64,000 nt of DNA, taken from assembly GCA_022813625.1 (NCBI GenBank), contig JAKLMB010000039.1:62001-126000 (forward strand), in the 5' to 3' direction. Of this stretch, positions 46,163 to 56,423 are shown piece after piece. The translations under genes and the position numbers were made by a program. The notes beneath the pieces are model-generated. The model searched no databases and was not told where the DNA came from. It saw only the letters and a program-made list of their open reading frames with translations. Every line of letters begins with the position of its first letter. Within the stretch, counting starts at the first letter, position 1. This DNA is from Aaosphaeria pasadenensis. Its lineage: Eukaryota; Ascomycota; Dothideomycetes; Pleosporales.

Positions 46163-49100
46163 CTAATTGAACCCTCTAGTGTCAATGCTCAATCCAGACA
46201 GTTGACTTTCGAGATTGTCCAAAATCTCTAATACTTGCGCCGCAAACTCTCCCGTGCTCACTCCCCAATGCAGTCTCATCTCCCTGATAATACTCTCTGA
46301 GAACGTCGTCGTATTACCCATCACCCACCTGAAGAAGTCTCTGATCCAAATTCGCCAGAAGCTGCGGAGTGCGACCTGGTCGTTAGGCATGGCGGCATTC
46401 CATACACTCTCCCCATGCCCGAGCTGCTCGTCCACGCAGTTTACGATGTTTGTGAGACGCTGGTTAACATTCGGCGTGGCCTGATAATTCATGTACCGTA
46501 TGAAGCCGATAGCGTCGCGGATTTCTCGGAGTGGTATTTCAGGTCGAACCATATTGCTGGCCATTTCTTGCATTCTACCAATCGAGACGGGTCGAGCACC
46601 CCGCATGAGCTTGCAAAAGCATTAAAACCGGTCGTTCAGAATGATGACATGGGATAGCTTACAAATGACTTTACGACGTTGATCTCCTTGTGGGCGAGGA
46701 CAAAATTAGCAGTGTTTGATGTACTACCAAGACAGTCCATGACTCTATCGAACAGTCTGTTATGCTGTGCACCTCCGGGTAGTGGCGGGGCATTAGGTAT
46801 CATAGGAAGTGTCTGCACCTGCTGGAAGAAGGAGATTGCTACTCGTCTGTTCTGTAGTACTGTTCCACTCCTTAATCTGTATGAGTGATTAGTGGAAATG
46901 TAGACGACATATGAATAGAGGCGCAAATTATATTACCTTCCCGCAGCTGCATCTTCCATGAATTGCATCATTACGTTGCCGTCTAATGGGTGCTCCACTG
47001 TAAACTGGGTAAGTCATTCGTCTTGTGTTCATGTATGCCATCACTCACTATCAAACAATTCTCCAGTACCAATCACGAAGTGCGTAACACGAGTATTGGG
47101 GCAATCTCCACGGTTAACGAAATCAACCGCTTCATCTAGTATAGGTGCATTGGGTCCGTAGTCTGGAGTTTGGTAGTACTGTGAGGAAGTCAGACGAACG
47201 AAATGTAAAAAGCTCACACGAAGAAATGACTTACACTGGGTAGCGTGATTGTGATCTGTACTGATTGTCCACCATACGTCAGTACGGGATGATAGTCACG
47301 CGAAGAACCGACTCTTTTGACCAGAGAATGTGCATGTTTATGCGATCTGGCGGTCACTGATCGTTTTGAGTTGTCTTCGCAAGACTCTGTGGTACATCGT
47401 GATTCCTCACAGGTGGGCCCAGTTTTTCCAGCCAGTGCATTCCAGTGGCTTGGGCTACAAATGATATCGTGAACCACCTGAATAGGGCCTTCGGTTGCGT
47501 AGCTCTTGAGGCCTTTCACAAAGTCTCTCAGGCCCGGCAGTTGCAGCTTTGGATACTTTGTACCCATGTTATCGTTCCATATTCTCTGCATCTCGCCTAG
47601 CATACTTTCCGTCCCAGCCTTGGTAATCAAGGCAAGTAAAAGGCTTTCCGCTCCTTTGGCTCCGGGGTTTGTTGCTCTTCTGGCGAGACTGCGCTGCGTA
47701 GTCGTTTTGTTCTCAGGTGTCAAAGACAAAATGAAGCTGAGCCCAACTTCTGACCCAGGGTTTGCACACTTTGGATCTTCCATGTATCGTCGAAGGTCAT
47801 CTCGGTAGCCGTCTAGTTTTGGATTTTCCACCTCGATAGTGTCGAAGTATCGTGGTAAACAACACTTTGATTTACTGCCCCCTGCCTTGTAGCAATCTTC
47901 TGAGTTATGTTCCATCGACACTCGGATACGCTCGTTAGGGCAACCACTGAGACAGAAGCTATCTGACTTTCCAGATGGCCCAAAACCGAGACCATCGAAC
48001 CATTCGCAATCTCCAAAAGAAGACTTCTCATTGCTTGTATCACAGCAGAACTTTCGCTCCTGTCTTTGACTAGGATTAAGAGGGTTGTCCTTGTGCATAT
48101 TGCATGTGGAGCCACCAGAGCCATTGGACGACGATGCCAGCAACTTGTTTTTGATTCCTGAACACTCTTTCTGTTCATCACAATGGGGAAACACGCCCCA
48201 CTCGCAGGTACTGTATAATTTCATGCTCTTGCTGGACGTTGTGCAGCATGCTGCTTGGTATGACTTCTTGCAGTATTTGTCGTTGGACCCGACCTCGACC
48301 GTACCAGCAGGACAATCGGGTTTACATGCACCATTGTTGTGGCTATACCAGCCGCAAGTTGGCTTATCGTGATCTGACGGACAACAAAAGGCGTGCGTTC
48401 CAGTGCCCCAGCAGCCACTCTCGTCTAGCATGTACTCGTTCTTGCCAGCTCCCTTATCTTCGCGTCGCATGTGGATCCAGCCAGTGGGACAGGCTGTGAA
48501 TAATTAGTAACTGGTACAGTCAGATTGAGACTTCGCCTACATTCGCCACAATTTGTCCATTTACACTGATCGTTTTTGACGTCGATATGGTCGAAGGCTT
48601 CGTCAGACCCATCTTTCAGTGGAAGAGATGTGATTTTGCGATTGGCGACCTTTGCTAGAGCCCTATTGTATTTCGCATCTTCGGTATCATGACTGATTGC
48701 CCAGACCATGAGTCCACCCATGCAGAGGCTTTGAGCAAATTCCGATTTCTGTCGCAGGGTTTCTTCATCATCGAACCCTACCCATTGGTTTCCCCACGAA
48801 GAAATCTTCACAGCCTCGGTCTTGTAATGTTTGGGCGTGACTCCATTCTTTTCCACAAGCTCATCGATTTCTGAGTTGAGTAAGATTCCGACCTCCCTGC
48901 TGCAACGCCCTTTTTCTCCTCCTGACTCGAATGTGCACTTGGGCTCGAGACAGGAGGAGCTTGAGGCGGTGAATGCGCGCCCGTAGAATCCGAGACCTAG
49001 CACGACTTGAGAAGGGTTGATGTCGTTTCTCCAAAGTAAGTCAAGTGCAAGACTGATTTCAGTAAGATTCGTGTGCGCGTTGAGAAAGTTTCCAGTCCAT

Positions 49101-50233
49101 TTGTTTCCTTTATCCCACGTGCCATGCATGTCATAAGACCTGAGGATAGTGTCAGAATTGTTAAATGGAAAATTTTATCTTTTCACTTACATGACATTGA
49201 ACCAGTCAACCGCTTTGGCCTACGTTGTGTTTAGAGATGCCCCTTGCGGATCTAAAATTTGGGATAGACTTACTAGGCCTTTCACATCAAAATGCTGCAA
49301 ATACCAATATGAAGCCGGAATGGTGATTGAAACTCCCTTGTTTGCTGCCTTGAGTGAGGACTTCAGTCTCTCCATGAACTTTGTGAAGTTCTCGAAGTCC
49401 ACTTTCCTCCCTGATCTATCTTCAGCTACTGGATACTCCCAGTCCAGGTCTATACCATCAAAACCATGAGTTGACATGAACGATAATAGTGAGTCAATGA
49501 AAGTCTTCTGTCGCGGCACCGATGCTGCAATGTCCGAGAATGTGGTTGCGGTTGGCCCAGGATCATTGAACGTCCAACCGCCAATAGCAATGAAAACCTT
49601 CAGATCCGGATCCTTCTTCTTGATAAGCATCAACCTCTTATAGATGCCGATATCAGTGGATGCTGCGGGCCCAACTTTGAAGGTCGCTGGATCGATAGTT
49701 CCGAAGGCGAAATTTATGTGCGTGTAAAGACCGACGGGAATTTGTTCAGGCCAGAAGACATTGCACGGCCGGTTCTGAGCCCAGCCCTCGAAGTATCCAA
49801 CTATTCGAGCATTGCCGTTCGTCTTTGAACATGATTTTCGGTTTACCTTGGAATCGCCACAAAATTCTTCTGTTGTCTATCATGCAATATTTAGCTACCA
49901 ACCTCTCATTCTCGATGAAGTACTCACCCCGCAAAAGCCATGTTTAGAACAGCAAACATTGAGTGGACACTTATCTCGATCACTCCATTCCGATCCAAAG
50001 CCTGGATTGCACTCGGACTTTCTACCACAGTCAGAGATGCATGTATCGCCGCAATCTTCAAATGTTAGTAGCTGCTGATGATGTGAACTAAGAGACTCAC
50101 AGTCTGGCCCAAAACCACAACTTCCCCATTTGTTGCAACATCCTATCTCGCATGGACTTGAAGGGCTACATGTCTGAGCTAGTGATAAGGAGAGATTTGA
50201 AATCACATAAAGGAGTGGAAGCCAAAACATCAT
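46163..50233 (-). CDS. GH18 chitinase with CBM18 modules and a long C-terminus (subgroup C / killer-toxin-like)
   Basis: Secreted endo-type chitin hydrolase. Ten exons: 50233-50101, 50055-49928, 49876-49274, 49219-49191, 49139-48541, 48493-47235, 47178-47049, 46997-46937, 46876-46663, 46609-46163; all join in frame to 1200 aa. Signal peptide (about 1-20), two cysteine-rich CBM18-like chitin-binding modules (CCNKWGSCGFG; CCSKHGFCGTTEEFCG), then the GH18 barrel from IVGYFEGW with the catalytic DGIDLDWEYP, followed by SYDMHGTW and the end at LCMGGLMVWAIS. About 550 residues follow: a cysteine-rich segment and a helical end. This layout is shared by subgroup C chitinases and the alpha chain of yeast zymocin. 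Exon 4 is only 29 nt. No LysM modules were seen in it. Confidence 0.9.
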
Positions 50234-50965
50234 TATGATTTTTGGTTTTTCATCTAGAATATTGAACAGAATGAAGATCCAGCCAACAACCTTTTGAACA
50301 AGTTGGCTGCAATAGATTGTAAAGATAAATGCATCAAAATCAATACTATCATCCTATCTCCCCATTTAGATTACATCGGCAAGGTGCCGCGAATGTAGCA
50401 TGCTGATGGATGCGGCTCAGCCTTGGCCCATCTGTGGGCAGTATTTACCTCGTGAAGACGGAGCGGAATCTAATCTTTGAGCAGGGTCTCAGATACGTGC
50501 ATAATACTTCGTTAGGTACGGGGCTCGCTGAGGTTATGATATTAGATCTTTGAACTACGAGCTTACATCCTGATCAAGGTTACTGCGATGCAGGTACGCA
50601 ACAAAATACCTGCAATTAGCCGGACTGCGATCCCGACGAATGCAGGGTCCTAATGTAGAGCTACTCTCCGTCTTGGCTAAGAACTCAAGATCGTGTTCTG
50701 TAGAATTGGATGTCAATTTTGTTAATTGCAATACTCTAAAACCAGCATGTCGCTCGTGCGATGTGTGGATGGTAATTAATGTCGTGTGATTCCAAGACCA
50801 TTGGAATGGGATTCTGCCTCGTCAGTCCACTATCCGAGAATCCAGAATCCAGGAACGAATTTTCACGAACTGTAAATACATTCACAGAAGAGAAATTGTG
50901 ATGTCTCTTCAACAGCGATTAGTTGCCATTCCAATGCTGTTTGGTTTTCCCAGACCTCTTTCACC
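50234..50965. promoter_or_regulatory. Divergent promoter of the chitinase and a LysM gene
   Basis: A gap of 732 bp between two starts pointing away from each other. It is AT-rich, with no coding signal. Shared control of chitinase and LysM protein is likely from the layout. Confidence 0.55.
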
Positions 50966-52335
50966 ATGTTCCGACAATTGATTCTATCCACTCTAATAAT
51001 ATCTGTTAGTCGTGTATGCGGCTTCACCATTTATGAGAGGAATGAACTAGACAACACCCTAGGGGAAACGTGCATATCTTCTCTAGCAGCGAATATCGAT
51101 TGCATCGATTATGTTCGAGCCTTTATGCAACCCAAGTACCACTCGTCTCTTGAGAGTGTCCAATTGACCGATGCCGTGTGCACTGCTACATGTGCATCAT
51201 CGCTGAAGAACTACTTCGACTCTGTATCCGGAAGTTGCACTGGGAAAAGCTTGAGTGGTGCACCGCCTACGAAATTTGGAGGCTACATTTGGGCGGGATA
51301 CAACGAAACATGCGTGAGAGACCCCCGAACCAAGAGCTACTGCAATGGTATGAACCCCGTATCCAAAAAGAACAAAGCAAAGCTAACGAATACGAAGACA
51401 TCATATCTAATTTTACAGTTGTCGACGATATCACGCAAATGCCACGGACCGAGCTGTGCCATACTTGCCATGTGAGACGCCTCGCAATGATGCAATCGTC
51501 ACAATACTCTACCTACGATGAGTTTTGGAAGTCTCAATTGGAGTACATTTACGCACAATGTGGAGGAAATGGACCAACCGCACTACCACCACCACTTGAG
51601 CAGCCACAGTCAGAACCTGCGCCTTACTGTCTAACAGGCAAAAGATATACTACGAAGGCGGAAGATACATGTGAATCGATTGCAAACAGCACAAGCGTCT
51701 CAGCAGCAGCCCTGTATATGGGAAATCAAGCAATACTGAAAGATTGTTCACTTATCGATCCGGGCATCAACGTTTGCCTTCCCGCAACATGCCAAACTTA
51801 CTATGTCCGGCCGGACGACACATGCGTTTCCATAGAACGGGGGCTGGGTCTGGATTACGGACAGGTCCGAGAGTACAACTCTTGGATCAAATTGGACTGT
51901 TCGAATCTCCAAGGCGCAACGAACTACTACGGGAAGATCATTTGTGTTTCTCCGCAGGGAGGAACTTGGTCGGGAACGATACCAGCTCCTGCTCCTACTT
52001 CGAACCCCACTTTGCCTGACGGCTACTCCAACTTTGCGACCCCTCCGCCGCCTGGGGTTACGGTTGCAGATGGCACTACGCTTAATTGTGGGAAGTGGCA
52101 CGTTGTTGTCGCGGGTGACTCTTGCAGCGGCATCTGCCTCCAAGGTGGCATAACTGCGGGACTGTTTCATTTGGTCAACCCATCTACCACTAGTGATAAT
52201 TGCGACTCTTCTTTGAAGGCTGGCAGTGCGCTATGTGTGGGACCGACGTACATGTGGAATACGACGGTACCTATCACTACGACGATGGGAGGATCGGCTC
52301 TTGGGATGAGTACAGCAAATAGCACTAGCGTCTAG
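50966..52335 (+). CDS. Secreted LysM-domain protein, divergent from the chitinase
   Basis: Exons 50966-51347 and 51419-52335 give 432 aa. A signal peptide (MFRQLILSTLIISVSRVCG) is followed by a cysteine-rich domain of about 190 residues, found N-terminally in many fungal LysM proteins (CISSLAANIDCIDYV; ELCHTCHVRRLAMMQ). Three LysM-like units follow: YTTKAEDTCESIAN, YYVRPDDTCVSIERG and WHVVVAGDSCSGICLQGG, each ending in a CLP/CVSP/CVGP motif. The end is Thr/Ser-rich. Neighbouring chitinase of subgroup C type is a known arrangement in filamentous fungi, where the LysM protein may shield own chitin. The role here is inferred. Confidence 0.88.
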
Positions 52336-52630
52336 CATTCGGAATGGGTTGTCTTTGAGTATTTATTTCATAATTGATGGGCTTGGAATATTGTCGAACA
52401 GAAGACACCGACGGTGGAATACTACAGTACACGGCCATAGGGCAGCATATTGTGCTATGTACCGATGAGCTACGTAGTGAATTCTGGAGATTTTATCTTC
52501 TTTTCGCTGACTGTCTCGTACCAGCCGTTTCTTTCTTAGGGTAGGGAGCCTTTTTGTCCTGTCTTATGACACGCGCAAGCCACTTACAACTGCTATTGCT
52601 TTCAATGGATTTTTCCTCAGCCAAGCAGAC

Positions 52631-54434
52631 TCATTCTCTGTCACTGGAAACAAAACGTATGGGAGATTTGTAGTGTGACTTTCGGTCATCCTCCGTTTCA
52701 GGAGAATCGAGTCGTGCTTCGGAGGAAACGCCAATATTTTTCAGTTTATATGAACCCATCTTCGTGACGCCTCGATTCGCAAAGGTGCTATCAAGTGCTA
52801 TCTTCTCTTCATCGGAAAGAACATGTTCTCTGCTGGTAACGTGATAGTGTATTGGAGATTTGTAGTCAAACTTCGGCTGCTCAGACTTGCCGCCATAACG
52901 GAATGCCATCCGCTCGGCGAGATTCTGCTGTCTCGTGGATATTGCAATGCGCATATCACCCGGTGTAGTTTTCGTACCTCGAAAGACTGGGATACCCAAG
53001 GCTTGGGCACGACGGCGACGAAGAAGTTGACGGCGAGTCAAGAATATACTTGGAATCTCACCAGGTTCGGCTCCTTCTATATCTCTGGTGCCCTGTGGCA
53101 AATCTCTGGTGACATTGGAGGATTGGACAGTGTTGGCCTCTATTAATGAGCTGGTAGACGGTTGCTGTGGAGTCTTCTTCAATATCGAATCGTATACTTG
53201 CGTACTTTGTACCCCTACCCTCCGCACCAAATCACGTCTAGGTTGTAACTGAAGTCTAGGCTTCGCACGAACTGTTCCTTTGACTGCCATGCCCCCACTA
53301 GGACCTTCGATCCAAACGTCGAGTACATAAGCATCTGCCTCGTTCTGAGCGGGTCTTTTGCGAGCACAAAGTCGCATGGGCTCGTCGCAATAGAGGGGGG
53401 CAAGATTACGATAATCGATAGAAAACACGCGCTGGGGTGTATCCAGAAGGTTGAGTTGGTGGGACAAGAAATTCAGAAGCAGTGAGAGCGAGAGTGGCCC
53501 ATGGACGAGCAAACCTCGGTGACCCTCTATGTTGCGCGCATACCCTGGATCAAGATGTATCAGATGGGCATTGAAAGTGAGAGCCGAGAAGCGGAAAAGC
53601 AGGGCGCTTGTAGGTGTCAAGGTATGTGAAAAGTCCGGTTCGCCAGGAGCTAAAAGATACTCAGCAAGGGCGGTAAAATGGGAATAGACGCGACTGACGC
53701 TTGAGATACTTCACGGGTGTCAATTGACCTGCCTGTATGGCTTCTCTCTCCTCCAAACTTCGAGCACGCATGAAGACCAGATTGCGGTCCTCTACAACTA
53801 GAAATTTCTCTGTTTCCAGACTATCTTTGGTGTCCTCAACTAGACCTGCATCCACAACAGGATATTCTAGATTTCTAGACAATCCCTTCCTAGCGATTTT
53901 TCTCTCAATAGTGACAAAAATCTTGGCAGCTTCATCTGTGCCTCGGATTTGTACATCTTTTACGCGCTCTAGGCAAACCAATTGGTGTTTCCTATGCCAT
54001 CCCACATTCTCATTATCATACTCCTCTAGATTTATTCTCACACTTCCTCCGGCCCACATACGGCGTTCAAATGGCTCACCTGGGCTATGTAAGGAGTCTG
54101 TCCCGTCGGGAAGAAGGACATTCGTTGGGAGATGCGAATTGAAGTAGAATAGATGATGGCCAATTCTCCGGTGGAAATCGCTTCCCTTTACTGCCTCTGG
54201 AGGGAGGAATGGCGCCAATGTATATTTTGCCTTTCTGTCTTGAGCTCCAACAATCTCATCAAATTGAGAGGGTATCTTTCGCTTCAGCATTTCCGATCGC
54301 ATGCCAGAAAACCAGCTTGACTCTGTATGAGCAGCGGAGGTCGAATAACGGGGACATAATAGCGACCGTCGGGGATAGCGTGATGAGATTCGGAGCAATG
54401 ATTGTGCGCCATGGGCCTGCGATATCATCGTCAT
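52631..54434 (-). CDS. HTD2: Mitochondrial 3-hydroxyacyl-thioester dehydratase HTD2, with a long C-terminal extension
   Basis: Dehydrates 3-hydroxyacyl-ACP in mitochondrial type II fatty-acid synthesis, which supplies octanoyl for lipoic acid. Exons 54434-53699 and 53649-52631 give 584 aa. A basic presequence (SLLRISSRYPRRSLLCPRYS) targets mitochondria. The N-terminal part matches HTD2 (LFYFNSHLP; RRMWAGGSV), and the hot-dog core has LLFRFSALTFNAHLIHLD and HGPLSLSLLLNFL, with the hydratase motif. After about residue 410 comes an extra tail of about 175 residues with TRRQLLRRRRAQALGIPV and two YKSPI repeats that is not part of the usual 300-350-aa enzyme. The tail's function is unknown. Divergent from the IMO32-like gene. 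Confidence 0.88.
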
Positions 54435-54664
54435 GGGTCAGAGCGCCGAAAGCGCGCCATAAGTCGAGAGCGTGCCCGTGGAGTAGCGAGACAGAGCTGG
54501 GTGGTGTGTAATCGTAGTTGTAGTTATAGCTGTGATGGTAGTTGTTAACTCTTGTAGATAATCATACACTAAGCCCTATCTGGACTCCGCCTATGACGTC
54601 CAGCCTTCTCCATCGGAAACGTTCCGGCCCCTCCCAAAAATTCCTAATCCTCCATCACAGCACA
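54435..54664. promoter_or_regulatory. Short bidirectional promoter, HTD2 / IMO32-like
   Basis: The two starts are 230 bp apart if the IMO32-like gene starts at 54665. An in-frame ATG at 54593 would shorten the gap to 158 bp. Both products appear mitochondrial, so the shared promoter may coordinate them. Confidence 0.5.
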
Positions 54665-55783
54665 ATGCATACCTTGACACGGCAGATGCGACCTATCTAC
54701 GCGACATGTCAGCTTGCAAAGGCGTTCCCCCGGGCACAAGCCACACCCTTCCGAACCGGGCCAGCAAAAGCGCGATTCCTCCATGCTAGTTCATCACTTC
54801 GAGCAGTTGACCTTGCATATGATCTTCACGACAATAGCGGAAAAGCAACAGGAGCCCCAATAGTGATTGTCCATGGTCTTTTTGGAAGCAAGAAGAACAA
54901 TCGCAGTATAAGCAAGTCAGTATCTGCCAATCAGTCCTCCCTAGAATGAGCTCCAATTCTAATTGACAATAGAGCACTCGCGAGAGATCTTGACCGTCCT
55001 ATCTACGCGATCGACCTTCGAAACCACGGTGATACGGGTCATGACAAGGTTCATAACTATACTGCACTTGCTGAAGACACTGAAGCTTTTCTGCAAAAGC
55101 ATAAGCTGAAAGATGCGACGCTGATTGGCCACTCTATGGGCGCAAAGACAATCATGACTGTCGCCCTCAGAGATCCTAATAGCTGTGCGAACATAATTGC
55201 GGTGGACAATGCGCCTGTCGATGCGGCCCTGGCCAGCGATTTCCCAAAATATGTTGAGGGCATGCGACAAGTGGAAGAGGCAAAGTGTAAAAGCCAAAAA
55301 GAGGCGGACAATATTTTGGAACCATATGCGAAGGTACTAATGGCCATTCCAGTCCACGCAAATCTCATTGAGATTATACCCATGCTAATGCATAAAACAG
55401 GAATTACCTGTCCGTCAATTCCTCCTCACCAACCTTGTTCGACCGTCGCCTTCAGAACCACTCAAGTTCCGAATCCCCGTGCGCACTCTGGCAAAATCCC
55501 TCGACGACATGGCAGATTTTCCCTTCACGGATCCGGATAAGCATCATTTCAACAAGCCATCATTATTCATTCGAGGCACGCGGAGCCATTATGTCAGCGA
55601 TGAGACGCTTCCTATCATAGGGCGATTCTTTCCCAGATTCCAGCTCGAGGACATAGTTTCAGGCCACTGGGTGATCAGCGAGAATCCCGAGGCTTTTAGG
55701 AAAGGTTCGTCATTTTAACACTAGCCACGATCACCGCTGACCCGCGCAAAGCTGTCGTAGACTTCTTGCAAGATTCTGAATGA
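54665..55783 (+). CDS. IMO32: Mitochondrial alpha/beta hydrolase, IMO32/ABHD11-like
   Basis: Serine hydrolase of the ABHD11 group, in human linked to protection of lipoylated 2-oxoglutarate dehydrogenase; yeast Imo32 is mitochondrial. Exons: 54665-54915, 54973-55333, 55401-55704, 55752-55783, giving 315 aa. A basic presequence (about 1-45) is followed by VDLAYDLHD, the oxyanion motif VIVHGLFGSKKN, DLRNHGDT, the nucleophile elbow GHSMGAK (S138), a DNAPV block after the next strand, and the histidine in VSGHWVISENPEAF. The catalytic triad is therefore complete. The start is uncertain: ATG at 54593 in frame would add 24 residues. The neighbouring HTD2 also leads to lipoic acid, which makes functional linkage plausible. 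Confidence 0.87.
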
Positions 55784-56423
55784 GCTCTTGCCTGTCCAAA
55801 TATTGTATCATCACCTTACTCTCGATATTGTTAGCCATAGACCTCTCCTATTGCGTCTGTACCCATTGATAGACTAGATGTGAAAAGCTTCAAGCATGAT
55901 CCACAACCTGTGGCCCCGGCGCCCAATGTGAAATAATTTAACCTTAGATCTTCGATCTTCTCCAGTTTGCCTGCAACCTCTTTGTTCCTAGCTCCTTTGG
56001 TGTACATAGTGATTACACATGTTTTACATTGTCACTCTCCTGTTTACTATTGTTGATTGCGTGCGTTAACTTTTCCACCTCGATTCTCACAGTCATCACT
56101 TCTCATGCGATCGAAATGGAAGGGAAAGGGAGATAGGCAAATAATCTCTTATGAGTTTTGTTTAACTGAACATCAGATCAAGGAAAAAGAGGAACCGAAC
56201 TGGCCTCAAGTAAAAGAAAATACGTGAACGACGCAAAACCCCAGGCCAATATCAAGATAAGAGACAAGGAGGACAAGACAGCACAATGAGGTCTTGAACT
56301 CCAAAGAATGTCACAAACCCCACAAACACCAAAAGGCCAAAAGGCCAAAAGGAGACCACAATCCACCGAAACCCTGAGCGATCCCACCTGGAAAAAGCCA
56401 CCCATGTCCCTACAATTTGATGA
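55784..56423. other. Convergent intergenic region
   Basis: A 3' to 3' gap between the IMO32-like gene and the proline-rich membrane protein. The right part has a short direct repeat of CAAAAGGC near 56330-56355. No gene is supported. Confidence 0.5.

Noticed and set aside
49823..49846. Possible 24-nt intron in the chitinase gene
   Set aside because: Too short to splice, and the sequence reads through in frame with a conserved cysteine.
52631..53210. HTD2 tail as a separate gene
   Set aside because: It is in the same uninterrupted frame as the hot-dog core with no internal promoter or start that looks better; kept as an extension.
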